Shown piece after piece: positions 8,939 to 18,533 of a stretch of 64,000 nt of DNA. Source of the stretch: JAOUGY01 sp963792365 (lineage in GTDB: Bacteria; Actinomycetota; Acidimicrobiia; Spongiisociales; ZC4RG35); the NCBI GenBank assembly GCA_963792365.1, contig CAWBVW010000006.1, forward strand, positions 316,267 to 380,266. The letters are read 5' to 3'. The notes below the pieces were generated by a model that worked only from the letters and a program-made list of their open reading frames with translations, was not told the DNA's origin and made no database searches. Every line of letters starts with the position of its first letter. Position 1 is the first letter of the stretch. The position numbers were made by a program, and so were the translations under genes.

Positions 8939-9798
8939 ACCGCCTCCTTCCTCCGGGCCGTTGCAAACAGGCCCTCGGGTTTAACGAGGAGGACCAGGAT
9001 CAGCACACCGAATGCGACGACCGTTCGGTACGACGTTGGGATGATCAGGGCCGAGAGATCCATCGCGAGACCGAGTACGAAACCCGCCGCCAGGACCCCG
9101 TAGATGGAACCGAGACCCCCGAGCACGGCGGCCGCCAGAATGATCAGGATCTGTTGCCATCCGAGCTCAGAGTTCACATTTCCGATCAGCCCGACCATCA
9201 CACCCGCCAGGCCGGCCAATGCCGACGCCACGAACCACACTGCCTGTGACACGCGATCGACCGGAATCCCTCGGAGCTTCGCCAGATCAGGGTTTGAGGC
9301 CGTTGCCCGTATCCACGTTCCGAGTCGGGTCTTGGTCAGGAAGAGGGCGAGCAACGCAACCACGATCCCGGCGGTGGCGATGATGAGCATTTCACCGACG
9401 GTGATGTTCACCGGGCCGATGTCGAGGCGCTCGCCGAAACCCGTTGGGAAGAAGCTGACGCTGGCACCAAACACCACGCGGATGAGCCCGAACAAGAGGT
9501 ACGCCAGGCCAATCGACGTGAACAGCTGTGCGAGCGACCCGGACGCAGCTATGGGCCGGAACACCAGCATGGCGAGGCCGAGGCCCGCCAACCCCACGAG
9601 CAGCATGGCCGACAGGCCCGCGACGAAGATGTTCTGCCCGAGATCGGACACGAAGAAGAAGCCGAGGAATGCGCCCAAGGTCAGCATCTGTCCGTGGGCG
9701 ATATTGATGAATCCTTCGGTTTGCCTGATCATGGAGAACCCGACAGTGGCTACAGCCAGGATGCTTCCGGTCACGAGGCCGAAGATGACGTTCTGCAT
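8935..9798 (-). CDS. livH: Branched-chain amino acid-type ABC transporter permease (LivH family)
   Basis: This 287-residue membrane protein begins with the family's IFGLVTGSILAVATVGFS segment and has GFINIAHGQMLTLGAF in the second segment and GGLGSIYGVLAAGF near the end. These are typical LivH features. It is separated from the upstream binding-protein gene by 62 bp holding a strong hairpin, which would let the binding protein be made in excess over the membrane components. Confidence 0.9.
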   Translation of the reverse strand: MQNVIFGLVTGSILAVATVGFSMIRQTEGFINIAHGQMLTLGAFLGFFFVSDLGQNIFVAGLSAMLLVGLAGLGLAMLVFRPIAASGSLAQLFTSIGLAYLLFGLIRVVFGASVSFFPTGFGERLDIGPVNITVGEMLIIATAGIVVALLALFLTKTRLGTWIRATASNPDLAKLRGIPVDRVSQAVWFVASALAGLAGVMVGLIGNVNSELGWQQILIILAAAVLGGLGSIYGVLAAGFVLGLAMDLSALIIPTSYRTVVAFGVLILVLLVKPEGLFATARRKEAV

Positions 9799-9811
9799 GA
9801 GAGACGGTCAG

Positions 9812-9862
9812 AGCCGAGAAGGGCGGAGCCGCCGAGTTCCGGCGGCCCCGCCAGCTCGGGCT
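9812..9862 (-). terminator. Large GC-rich stem-loop between binding-protein and permease genes
   Basis: An outer stem (agccgag with ctcggct, one bulge) and inner stems (ggcgg with ccgcc; gccgcc with ggcggc) form a long hairpin around gagttcc. It overlaps the stop codon of the binding-protein gene. Hairpins here commonly act as mRNA stabilisers or partial terminators that set the binding protein to permease ratio. There is no U-tract, so full termination is unlikely. Confidence 0.5.
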
Positions 9863-11204
9863 AGGGACGTAGTGACGGGTCCAACTCGACCGTTGCTACC
9901 TGAGTCCACTTACCATCGACGATCTGTTGTTCACCGAAGGTCGGACTCGCCAGGTTGCCGAATTCGTTGACATCGAGTGACGACGATGCCCCGTGATAGT
10001 CGATGTCTTCGCCCGCCTCGATCGCTGCCAACCCCTCTGCGTACGAGAAGACCTCTGTCCCCGGCGAGTTCAGGATCTCTGGAATCGCGGCTGCAACCGC
10101 GGGGCCGTCGGTGGTTCCCGCCTTCGCCATCGCCAGTGCCAGGATGATGTACTGGTCGTACTGGTTGGCGTCGTACAGACCCGCAGATGGTGGCTCACCG
10201 GCGATGGCTTCAAACCTCGGCGCATAGGATGCGTATGCCGCGCTCTCCGTGTCGTACGAAGCGATCGCGGCCCGGGCAACGCCATCGCCGATCTCCACTC
10301 CCTGCTCTGCCAGCGCCGAAATCTCGGGAACGACCATGTCGGGCGAGAACAGCCAGTTGCCTCCGTAGCCGCGACGCTGCCACTCCTGGAGGATGATGCC
10401 CCCGGATTCGAAGCCGGCACCTAGGTAGACCACGTCGGGGTCGTCGGCGAAGGCCTGGTCGAGCTGCGCCTGATAGGAGGACTGGCCTGGATCGAACCGC
10501 ACATCGGCGACGATCTCCTTGCCGAGTACGTCCGTCCAAACCGCCTTGAAGACGTCGGCCGGCGCAGATGCGCCTTCCGTGTTCTGCACGAGCAAGGCCA
10601 CTCGTTCGTATCCGGCATCTCGAGCGAACTGGGCTGCGATCAGGCCGCCGTCGCTGTCTGACCCGGTGATCCTGAAGATATAGTCACCGCCGGCCTGGTC
10701 GAGTTCGGAGGTTCCACACGCGGGGCAGATCGTCGGCAGCTGGAGGTCCTTGATCGCCTGCAGGTTGGCGATGGCACCGTCGGACTCGGGCCCACCGAGC
10801 GCATCAACGTCCTCGACATCGATCACCTGAGAGAAACCCTGCACCGCGCCCTCGACCGTTGACTTGTTGTCGACGACGACCAGTTCGACCGGGCGCCCGA
10901 GGACGCCACCTGCGTCGTTGATCTCCTGTATCGCAACGTCTGCGCCGGCCTTGCTGACGTCGTAGTACGGGGCGTAGTCCCCGGTCACCCCGATCAACAT
11001 GCCGAACTTGATCGGCTCACCCGAGGCAGCCTCGCCCCCTGTGTCGCCGGTGGTTGCGGTCGTCTCGGTCGGCGATGCCGCTGTGGTCGCCGCCGAGCCG
11101 TCGGCTCCCGACGTGGTGTCGCTCGCCCCATCGTCGCCGCCGCATGCAGCCACAACGAGTGCAAGCACACTGAGAAACCCGATCAGTCTCACTTTTCGTC
11201 TCAT
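9861..11204 (-). CDS. ABC importer substrate-binding lipoprotein (LivK/Leu-Ile-Val-binding type)
   Basis: This 447-residue protein starts with a lipoprotein signal peptide ending in VVAAC, with the lipidated cysteine at residue 21. A Thr/Ser/Ala/Gly-rich linker runs to about residue 64. The mature domain begins with PIKFGMLIGVTGDYAPYY, the usual start of the type I periplasmic-binding fold, and continues with ADVAIQEINDAGGVLGRPVELVVVD. An aaggag ribosome binding site precedes the ATG. It is the extracytoplasmic receptor of the downstream LivHMGF importer. The triple-RidA gene lies 49 bp upstream. Confidence 0.92.
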   Translation of the reverse strand: MRRKVRLIGFLSVLALVVAACGGDDGASDTTSGADGSAATTAASPTETTATTGDTGGEAASGEPIKFGMLIGVTGDYAPYYDVSKAGADVAIQEINDAGGVLGRPVELVVVDNKSTVEGAVQGFSQVIDVEDVDALGGPESDGAIANLQAIKDLQLPTICPACGTSELDQAGGDYIFRITGSDSDGGLIAAQFARDAGYERVALLVQNTEGASAPADVFKAVWTDVLGKEIVADVRFDPGQSSYQAQLDQAFADDPDVVYLGAGFESGGIILQEWQRRGYGGNWLFSPDMVVPEISALAEQGVEIGDGVARAAIASYDTESAAYASYAPRFEAIAGEPPSAGLYDANQYDQYIILALAMAKAGTTDGPAVAAAIPEILNSPGTEVFSYAEGLAAIEAGEDIDYHGASSSLDVNEFGNLASPTFGEQQIVDGKWTQVATVELDPSLRP

Positions 11205-11253
11205 CCCTTGTCTCCTTGTATCTCGGTCGAAGCTCTCCGCACTGCGGTGGTCG

Positions 11254-12513
11254 TCAGTCGACGGTCCCGATCAAGTCAACTTCCACCAGCGTGTCCTTTA
11301 CGAGCAACCCTGTCGTGGCCACCGTGGTTCGCGCTGGTGGCGTCGGGAAATTCTCCTTCCACACCTCGTCGAAGGCGTTGAAGTCGGCGAGGTCGGTCAT
11401 GAAGACCTGTGCCTTGAACGCATTGTCGAGTGAAGAACCGGCTGCGCCGAAGGTCGTCTTGAGGTTCTCCATGATGAAACGGGTCTGTTGCTTGATCTCC
11501 GAGCCGTAGAACGGGAATGCCTTGTTGGTAGATGCCGCAGGTGCCACTCCTGTCTCGAAATCCGATGCCAATTGGCCGGCCGCAAAGACCAGGCCGTCGA
11601 CAACGAAGGCCTCCGAGTAGTTGGCGAGTGGACTCGGTGCATCCGACTTGACCACCTGGTGTGTGGTGTCGTTGGTGTGCCCTATGAGGTCGACCTCGAT
11701 GAGCTGCTCGGGTCCCGCCCCCAGCAGTCCGCTCACTCCGACTGTTGTGCGGGGCGGCGGGTTCTCGGGGAAGTACTCCTTCCACACCTCGTCGAAGCCG
11801 TTGAAATCCCACATACTCGTGAGGAACACCTGAGCCTTCACCACATTGGCGAGTGAGGAGTCGGCGGCCTCGAAGGTCCGCTTCAGGTTCTCCATGATGT
11901 ATCGAGTCTGGAGCTTGATGTTCGAGCCGTAGTATGGGAAGTTGGGGTGGGTCTTCGCCTCGGCCGGTATGCCGGTCACAAAGTCGGATGCGAGCTGACC
12001 CGCTCCGAACACCAGGTTTCCCACCTTGTAGGCCTCGGTGTAGTTGGCGAGCGGCTGTGGTGCACTGGACGTTATGGCCTCGTGCTTCACCGCGCTCGTG
12101 TGCCCTATGAGATCGATCTCGATCAGCTGGGCGGGCCCCGCCCCGAGAAGCATCGGGATCTCCAGAGTCGTGCGTGCCGGCGGTCGCCCCGGAAAGTACT
12201 CACGCCATACCTCGTCGAAGGCGTTGAAGTCGGCAAGATCGGTGAGGAACACCTGGGCCTTCACCACGTTCTCGAGCGACGACCCGGCAGCTTCGAAGGT
12301 CTTGCGAAGGTTCTCGAGGCAGTAGCGCGTCTGAGCCTTGATATCCGAGCCGTAGAACGGAAACGCCGGGTTGATCGTGGCCTCGGACGGAACTCCGGTC
12401 ACGAAATCTGATGCCAGCTGCCCCGCTGCGAAGACGAGGTCACCGGCACGGAAAGCCTCCGAGTAGTTCGCCAATGGCCGGGGTGCGCTCGAACTCACGA
12501 GCTCTGCGGGCAT
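11254..12513 (-). CDS. Triple RidA-domain fusion protein
   Basis: The 419-residue protein consists of three complete RidA repeats with an exact 141-residue period (the PLANY motif recurs at about residues 13, 154 and 295). Each repeat keeps the key arginine (PARTT at Arg114, PPRTT at Arg255, PARTT at Arg394) and a C-terminal IE/VE-x-DLIG acid. RidA normally forms a homotrimer with active sites between subunits, so this chain may fold as a covalent trimer. The expected role is hydrolysis of reactive enamine/imine or related intermediates. It lies between the hydroxylase genes and the importer in one minus-strand run. Confidence 0.9.
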   Translation of the reverse strand: MPAELVSSSAPRPLANYSEAFRAGDLVFAAGQLASDFVTGVPSEATINPAFPFYGSDIKAQTRYCLENLRKTFEAAGSSLENVVKAQVFLTDLADFNAFDEVWREYFPGRPPARTTLEIPMLLGAGPAQLIEIDLIGHTSAVKHEAITSSAPQPLANYTEAYKVGNLVFGAGQLASDFVTGIPAEAKTHPNFPYYGSNIKLQTRYIMENLKRTFEAADSSLANVVKAQVFLTSMWDFNGFDEVWKEYFPENPPPRTTVGVSGLLGAGPEQLIEVDLIGHTNDTTHQVVKSDAPSPLANYSEAFVVDGLVFAAGQLASDFETGVAPAASTNKAFPFYGSEIKQQTRFIMENLKTTFGAAGSSLDNAFKAQVFMTDLADFNAFDEVWKENFPTPPARTTVATTGLLVKDTLVEVDLIGTVD

Positions 12514-12606
12514 GATCTCTCCTCGCGTTGTCTAGTCACGGACGATACACAGCCGATGTGAGCCATGCTCAACGAGGCGCCGCAAATTTTGATCAGACCG
12601 CAATCG

Positions 12607-14847
12607 TCACCACCCGGCGCCCATCCGCAACCGGTCTGGCGTGGCGGGCAGCCGCGACACGGCACCCGGTCTACCCAACGCATCGTCGATGGCCGCAGCT
12701 AGCGCGGCCCCGACGGCCGTGATGCCACCCTCCCCGGCACCTTTCACCCCGAGCGGATTCAAGGGACTCGGTGTGTCCTCCGACAGAACGATCTCAACCG
12801 GTGGCATTTCCGTCAGCGTCGGCATCAGATAGTCCATGAACGAGGCGGCGAGCGGCTGCCCGTGCTCGTCGTAGACGAACTCCTCGAAGAGCGCCCCACC
12901 GATGCCTTGAGCGAGAGCCCCCACCAGCTGACCCTCGACCAGGGTGGGATTGATTGCGCGCCCCACGTCGTATCCGATCACGTACCGCACGACGTGAACC
13001 TGCATGGTTTCGGGGTCGATCTCGACGATGGCGAGGTGGACGCCATACGGATAGGTCATGTGCTCGGTCGTGAACTCCTCCGTCGCCGAAAGCGGCTCGG
13101 GTGCGGCGGCCGCCACCTCGGCGAAGGTCACCACCGCACCCGGTGAACCGACGACAAACACTGTTCCATCGGCGATTTCGAGGTCAGCCGGCGAGGCCTC
13201 CAACAGGTCGGCTCCGATGTCGAGGATCAACCTGCGAAGAGATTCGGAGGCCCCCAGGGTCGCCGACCCCGTCATGACGGTCGTCCTGGTTGCGAACGTT
13301 CCCATGCCGCGATCGATCCGGTCCGTCTGGCCGTGCGTCACGGTGATCGACCCCAGCGAGGCACCCATCACATCGGCACAGATCTGTGCGGTGGCGGTCT
13401 CGACACCTTGCCCGACCGAAGCCACACCGGTGATGATTTCGAGTGTGCCATCGGCTCCCAACTCGATGCGAACCTCGTCGAACGGGCCGAGACCGCTCTT
13501 CTCGACGAACAGCCCAACGCCGGCTCCCACCAGTTCGCCCCTGGCCCGCCGATCCGAGAGATCTTTCACCAGGGCCGCGTAATGCACATGATCCAGCACG
13601 CGATCCAACAGCCCGGGATAGTCTCCCGAGTCGTACACGACGCTCGTCCCGAGCGCCAGAAGCCGCCGATCGAACGGGATTTCGTCGGGGGTGATGAGGT
13701 TGCGCCGTCTGACCGCAATCCGATCGAGACCGAGGGCGGCGGCCACCGCGTCGACCGCACGCTCTCGCACGAAAGTCCCTTCGTACCGGCCCGGCGCCCG
13801 ATAGGTGCCCGCCGGTGTCTTGTTGGTGAGCACGATGTGGCCACGGACCCGGTAGGCAGGCACCCGGTACGGACCGGGAAGCATTGCGGCCGTGAGGTCT
13901 GGCACGGTGGCGGCATGAGTCCGAACGTACGCACCCTGGTCGTGCCAGAACTCGTCGTCGAGCGCCGAGATCACCCCGTCCGAGCTCGCAGCCACCTTGA
14001 TCCGGTGCACTTGCTCCCTGGAGTGGTTGGCTGCCACCAGGTGCTCACGACGATCTTCGATCCACTTGATGGGGCGCCCCAACCTCATGGCGGCCAGACA
14101 GGTGAGGACATCCTCGGGGTACAGCTCACCACGGATCCCGAATCCTCCCCCAACGTGGCCCTCATGGAAGTGCACTCGATCGCGGTCGAGCCCAAGCATC
14201 GCGGCCACCGCGTCTCTGTTGTAGTGAGGCACTTTGGCGGCGCCGTAGACACGGAGGGTGAAGCCATCCCAGATCGCGATGGCCCCTCGCGTTTCGAGCG
14301 GAACGCCCGAGTGGCGGCCAATGGTCAGCTCGAGCTCGAGGACGAGGTCGGCTTGTGCGAATGCGGCGTCGACGTCGCCGTACCCCTTCTCGATCGTGGC
14401 CGGCTCCCCAGACATATCCGGTTGGAACCGGGTCGGAACGGTCGGGTCGAGCGCAGCCTCGAGATCTTCGTAGTCGACGAACACGAGGTCGGCGGCATCT
14501 TCGGCCTCGTATTCGGATCGGGCAAAGACCACCGCGACCGGCTCTCCGACATATCGAACGTACTCGGAGGCCAACACGGGCTGGCGATAGGGAGCAAGCC
14601 CTTCGACCTCGGTCATGCGGAAGTCGATCACCGGGACACCGCCGACATCCGTGCTGGTCCACACCGCAGCAACCCCCGGCGCATCGCGCGCGATCGAGCA
14701 GTCGACATCCAGGATCCGCCCTGAGGCCACCTGCGACCGAACAACCCGCATGTGGAGCTGTCGATCGAAGTTGACGTCAGCGGCGAATCGCCCGGCGCCG
14801 GTGAGGAGCGGAGGGTCTTCCAGGCGTCGGGGCGTTCGACCGATCAC
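12607..14847 (-). CDS. Xanthine dehydrogenase/CoxL-family large subunit (second copy in cluster)
   Basis: The 746-residue molybdopterin-binding subunit starts at a GTG (14845-14847) that overlaps the TGA of the [2Fe-2S] subunit as GTGA. The frame stays open upstream to 15222, but that part is the antisense-like shadow of the iron-sulfur gene. Motifs are IGRTPRRLEDPPLLTG at the N-terminus, GGGFGIRGELYPED at the cofactor, and GVKGAGEGG with the catalytic Glu. The CODH loop is replaced by AGTYRAPGRYEG. With the two preceding subunits it could form one hydroxylase, while the other large subunit at 15.3-17.6 kb forms an alternative enzyme. Confidence 0.9.
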   Translation of the reverse strand: MIGRTPRRLEDPPLLTGAGRFAADVNFDRQLHMRVVRSQVASGRILDVDCSIARDAPGVAAVWTSTDVGGVPVIDFRMTEVEGLAPYRQPVLASEYVRYVGEPVAVVFARSEYEAEDAADLVFVDYEDLEAALDPTVPTRFQPDMSGEPATIEKGYGDVDAAFAQADLVLELELTIGRHSGVPLETRGAIAIWDGFTLRVYGAAKVPHYNRDAVAAMLGLDRDRVHFHEGHVGGGFGIRGELYPEDVLTCLAAMRLGRPIKWIEDRREHLVAANHSREQVHRIKVAASSDGVISALDDEFWHDQGAYVRTHAATVPDLTAAMLPGPYRVPAYRVRGHIVLTNKTPAGTYRAPGRYEGTFVRERAVDAVAAALGLDRIAVRRRNLITPDEIPFDRRLLALGTSVVYDSGDYPGLLDRVLDHVHYAALVKDLSDRRARGELVGAGVGLFVEKSGLGPFDEVRIELGADGTLEIITGVASVGQGVETATAQICADVMGASLGSITVTHGQTDRIDRGMGTFATRTTVMTGSATLGASESLRRLILDIGADLLEASPADLEIADGTVFVVGSPGAVVTFAEVAAAAPEPLSATEEFTTEHMTYPYGVHLAIVEIDPETMQVHVVRYVIGYDVGRAINPTLVEGQLVGALAQGIGGALFEEFVYDEHGQPLAASFMDYLMPTLTEMPPVEIVLSEDTPSPLNPLGVKGAGEGGITAVGAALAAAIDDALGRPGAVSRLPATPDRLRMGAGW

Positions 14848-15314
14848 AACCGCATCTGCTCGGCCGCCGCCTTGACCGCGGTGACGATGTTCTGATATCC
14901 AGTGCAACGGCACAGATTCGACGAGAGGATCTCCCGGAGCTCCTCGTCGGTCGGTGACGGGTTTTCGGCGAGCGCCCCGGCCGCCAGCATGAGAAATCCT
15001 GGTGTGCAGAATCCGCACTGAAGCCCGTGATTGGCCCAGAACGCCTCTTGGAGCGGGTGCAGCTCCGATCCTCGGGCCAGACCCTCGACCGTCGAGACCT
15101 CTTGCTGCTCGCACTGGATCGCGAAGACCAGGCAAGATCGAACAGGTGAGCCGTCGATGAGGACAGTGCATGCGCCACACACGCCGTGCTCGCATCCGAG
15201 ATGGGTCCCGGTGAGCCCGCACTCGTCTCGGAGCGCATCGGCGAGGGTCATCCGCGGTTCGACGACCAGATCGAAGTGGGCTCCGTTGACCAATAGGGTC
15301 ACGGGTTGCCTCAT
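14844..15314 (-). CDS. [2Fe-2S] small subunit of molybdenum hydroxylase (CoxS/XdhC-like)
   Basis: This 156-residue electron-transfer subunit has the plant-type ferredoxin cluster GCEHGVCGACTV plus a following cysteine, and the second cluster LQCGFCTPGF ... CRCTGYQ. Both [2Fe-2S] sites are complete. I chose the ATG at 15314 (MRQPVTLLVNG), which matches the family start; a longer frame runs into the upstream gene. It begins 1 bp after the stop of the first large subunit and overlaps the second large subunit by 4 bp. It passes electrons from the Mo site to the FAD subunit. Confidence 0.93.
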   Translation of the reverse strand: MRQPVTLLVNGAHFDLVVEPRMTLADALRDECGLTGTHLGCEHGVCGACTVLIDGSPVRSCLVFAIQCEQQEVSTVEGLARGSELHPLQEAFWANHGLQCGFCTPGFLMLAAGALAENPSPTDEELREILSSNLCRCTGYQNIVTAVKAAAEQMRL

Positions 15315-15315
15315 G

Positions 15316-17628
15316 TCACTCACCTTTTTCCTCCTGTGCACGCCGTATGGCGGCCCGCACCCGCTGAGGGGTTGCAGGCATCTCGAATATCTCGATACCC
15401 AGTGGCTCCAGCGCATCACAGATGGCGTTGAGGACCGCCGCAGGCGCGCCGATGGCCCCGCCTTCGCCGATCCCCTTGGCCCCTGTGAGCGACGCATCGG
15501 TGATTGTCTCGAGGTGGAGTATCTCGATGGGTGGTATCTCGCCTGCCGTGGGAGGCAGATAGTCGAGCAAGGACGCGGTGAGAATGTTCCCTGCGTCGTC
15601 GTATACAACCTCTTCGAACAGTGCGTTGGCGATCCCTTGGGTGACCCCACCGGAGATCTGGCCGTCCACGATCATGGGGTTGATCAGAACGCCGGCGTCC
15701 TCCACAACCAGGAAACGATCGATCCGCACGTGGCCGGACTCGAGATCGACCTCGACCTCGGCGACGTGACAGGCATTTGAGAATGTTCCAGCGGGATCGT
15801 ACGAGCCTCGGGTGCTGAGGCCTGGTTCGGCACCGGGCTCGAGACGATGACTCTGATGATGGGCGATGCGAGCGATATCCGGGATTGCGACGCCTTCGCC
15901 AGTCCCTGCCACCTGCGCTCGGCCGTCCTCGAGGACGATGTCCATAGGGCTCGCCTCGAGAAGGCTTCCCGCAATCGCCCTGAGCCGTTCCGCCATCGAT
16001 TGAGCCGCGAGCTTGGTCGCACCCCCGCAGATCACCATCGATCGGCTGGCGAAGGTACCCCACCCGTAGGGCGTCTTGTCGGTGTCTCCGTGGACTATTC
16101 GCACCGAACCAGGCTCGACCCCGAGCTCGTCCGCCACCAGCTGACTCAACGTCGTAGCCAGGCCCTGCCCGTGCGGGCTGGCCCCGATCCGCAGCTCGAT
16201 GTGTCCGGATGGATCCATGGTCATGTCCACCACCTCGTAGCCCGGAGTGATCTCCATCGACCTGGCGGCGAAGGTCGGCGTTCCGTACCCGGTCCTCTCG
16301 GAAAACACCGAGAATCCGATTCCGATCATGCGCCCCTCGGCACGCAGCTGGCGCTGCCTGCGGCGAAAGGCATCGATATCGACGCCGCGTGCTGCCTCTT
16401 CCATCGATTCGACGTAGGAACCCTCGTCGTAGACCACGCCCGTCGCCGACGTGTAGGGAAAGGACGTCACGAGGTTGCGTCTGCGGATTTCGAGCGGATC
16501 CAAGCCGAGGCGGCGGGCTCCAACGTCCATGAGGCGCTCCATGGCCAGGGTGAGCACGGGCCGAGACACTCCTCGGTACGGGCTCATCGGGCATGTGTTG
16601 GTCGTCACTCCAATAGACCTCACTCGATAGGTCTGGATGTCGTAGGGCCCGGGCAGCTCACCCATCGCCATGAGCGGTTCGACGCCCCAGGTCACCGGGT
16701 AGCACGAGTACGCCCCCACGTCCGCGGCCAGCTGACCATCGAGCGCCGTCAGGCGGGCGTCGCCGTCGAAGGCCGCCCGAATCGAGTACTCCTGATCGCG
16801 ACTGTGGAACGACGATATGAAATTCTCGCGGCGGTCCTCGATCCAGGACACCGAGGCTCCGAGATGTCTGGCCAGCCACACCACGGTCACGTACTCGGAG
16901 GGAAGAGCCATCTTCTGGCCGAATCCACCGCCAACCGCTGGCGCCACCACCCTCAAGTCGGACTCGGGCATGTGAATCAGGTCGGCGATGGCCGTTCTGA
17001 GGACATGGGGCATCTGCGTCGAGGCGTAGAGCGTGATGCGTCCATCGGACGGATCCCAGCGGGCGACGGCACCTCTGGCCTCGAGCGGCATGGCGTTCTG
17101 GCGGTGGGATCGAACCCGAAACTCGACCACCTCGGCGGCCCGGGAGAACGCCGAATCGACGTCACCCTTCTGCATCGTTCCTTCGACCACGACATTCGAG
17201 CGCGTGCCCGGATGGGTCTGGATGCCAGATGTCGCTGCATCCAGGCCCAACGATGGTTCTTCGTATTCGAGGTCGACGAAGACCTGTTCGGCGAGGTCCT
17301 CGGCCTCAGGCCTCGATCCGGCGACCACGGCTGCCACCGGCTCGCCAACGTAGTTGACCCTTCCGCGGGCCAAGAGCGGTTGGGGGATGCGGATGTAGTC
17401 GGGTCGGTTGAGGATCGGCTGTATCGGCTCGATGTCGACGAGATCGTCGGCTGTGAAAACCCGTGCGCCGTGGGGTGCCTCGACTCCAAGGATCACGCCG
17501 CGGGCCAGTGGCGACCGCGCGAATGCAACACACAGCGCATCGCCTGTGAGGTCGGCGGTGAAGCGGCTCCGACCGGAGAGCAGCGCAGGGTCCTCCCGGC
17601 GACGGATCGAAGCGCCGATGCTCGTCAT
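15316..17628 (-). CDS. Xanthine dehydrogenase/CoxL-family large subunit (first copy in cluster)
   Basis: The protein has 770 residues. It shows IGASIRRREDPALLSG at the N-terminus, GGGFGQKMALPSEY at the molybdopterin site, and GAKGIGEGGAIGAPAA with the catalytic glutamate. The CODH-specific active loop is absent (MSPYRGVSRPV in its place). Its ATG overlaps the FAD-subunit stop by 4 bp and its stop is 1 bp from the [2Fe-2S] ATG. Together the FAD, large and iron-sulfur subunits form a complete enzyme. The substrate is unknown; N-heterocycles or aromatic aldehydes are typical of the family. Confidence 0.92.
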   Translation of the reverse strand: MTSIGASIRRREDPALLSGRSRFTADLTGDALCVAFARSPLARGVILGVEAPHGARVFTADDLVDIEPIQPILNRPDYIRIPQPLLARGRVNYVGEPVAAVVAGSRPEAEDLAEQVFVDLEYEEPSLGLDAATSGIQTHPGTRSNVVVEGTMQKGDVDSAFSRAAEVVEFRVRSHRQNAMPLEARGAVARWDPSDGRITLYASTQMPHVLRTAIADLIHMPESDLRVVAPAVGGGFGQKMALPSEYVTVVWLARHLGASVSWIEDRRENFISSFHSRDQEYSIRAAFDGDARLTALDGQLAADVGAYSCYPVTWGVEPLMAMGELPGPYDIQTYRVRSIGVTTNTCPMSPYRGVSRPVLTLAMERLMDVGARRLGLDPLEIRRRNLVTSFPYTSATGVVYDEGSYVESMEEAARGVDIDAFRRRQRQLRAEGRMIGIGFSVFSERTGYGTPTFAARSMEITPGYEVVDMTMDPSGHIELRIGASPHGQGLATTLSQLVADELGVEPGSVRIVHGDTDKTPYGWGTFASRSMVICGGATKLAAQSMAERLRAIAGSLLEASPMDIVLEDGRAQVAGTGEGVAIPDIARIAHHQSHRLEPGAEPGLSTRGSYDPAGTFSNACHVAEVEVDLESGHVRIDRFLVVEDAGVLINPMIVDGQISGGVTQGIANALFEEVVYDDAGNILTASLLDYLPPTAGEIPPIEILHLETITDASLTGAKGIGEGGAIGAPAAVLNAICDALEPLGIEIFEMPATPQRVRAAIRRAQEEKGE

Positions 17629-18467
17629 GTGGCACCGGCGAGGGCTCGCCGTGTCATCGCTCGGATGAGGTCACGCCGATAGTCGACCGACGCGTGGATG
17701 TCCTCCAGCGGAGTGATCGACCTGGCGGCAATGTCGGCGATCTCGTCGATCACGCCGCTCTCCAGCGGCCGGCCGGCCAGGGCTGATTCGCACTCGTCCA
17801 GACGGATCGGGACGTCGGCCGCACCACCCACGGCCAGGCGAGCCGATCGCACGATGTCGCCGTCGATCTCGAGGACGGCTGCCGCCATCACCAGTGCGAA
17901 GTCGCCGGCGCGCCTGCTGAACTCGGCGAAGCCGACTCGGTGGCCGGGTCCGAGGATCGGGAGCTCGATCCGCTCGATCATCTCGTCTTCGCGTAGGTCC
18001 GTTGTGAACACGGTGTGGAAGAAGGAAGCCGCCGGGATATGTCGTGAACCGTCGACGCTGGCAGTGACCACGGCACCGTCCAGCACCCGGAACACCGTGC
18101 ACCACTCTGCGGCCGGATCGGCATGGGCCAAGCTTCCTCCCATCGTGCCCCGCACTCGGATCGGGAGGTGGCCGATCTTGCGAGCCGCCAGTGCGAGGAG
18201 CCTCCCGACCGCCCCCGGTTCTATCGGTCGCTCGAACGCGCGATGCCGGACAATCGATCCGATCGACACCGTGTCGCTCGAAACCTCGATTTGATCAATG
18301 CCTGCCACCCGATTGATGTCGACGAGAACCTGTGGCCGAGCCAGGCGGAAGTTCATCGCTGGCACGAGACTCTGACCGCCTGCCAGCACCTTGGAGTCGG
18401 CGTCGAGCAGAGTCACCGCATCGGCGATGCTCGAGGGAGCGTGGTACGAGAACGATGCGGGTTTCAC
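17625..18467 (-). CDS. FAD-binding medium subunit of molybdenum hydroxylase (CoxM-like)
   Basis: This 280-residue protein has both FAD-binding signatures of the family: VLAGGQSLVPAMNFRLARP near residue 30 and GTMGGSLAHADPAAEW near residue 105. The frame is open to a TTG at 18491, but I prefer the GTG at 18467, which gives KPASFSYHAP, the normal CoxM start. It passes electrons from the iron-sulfur subunit to the final acceptor. It is the first enzyme gene of the long minus-strand run, 66 bp downstream of the regulator gene. Confidence 0.9.
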   Translation of the reverse strand: MKPASFSYHAPSSIADAVTLLDADSKVLAGGQSLVPAMNFRLARPQVLVDINRVAGIDQIEVSSDTVSIGSIVRHRAFERPIEPGAVGRLLALAARKIGHLPIRVRGTMGGSLAHADPAAEWCTVFRVLDGAVVTASVDGSRHIPAASFFHTVFTTDLREDEMIERIELPILGPGHRVGFAEFSRRAGDFALVMAAAVLEIDGDIVRSARLAVGGAADVPIRLDECESALAGRPLESGVIDEIADIAARSITPLEDIHASVDYRRDLIRAMTRRALAGAT

Positions 18468-18533
18468 GGCTCGGAGTTTGCCAGGCGACAACAGTCACGG
18501 TCAAACGGTTTCAATCTGATTCGAGAGCCCGGG

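Noticed and set aside
14848..15222. The 125-codon N-terminal extension of the second large hydroxylase subunit
   Set aside because: It overlaps the [2Fe-2S] subunit gene in another frame, has no family similarity, and the GTGA overlap at 14844-14847 gives the expected start.
15847..17682. A 611-codon plus-strand frame opposite the first large hydroxylase subunit of the cluster
   Set aside because: Antisense shadow; the minus strand has full family motifs and coupled neighbours.
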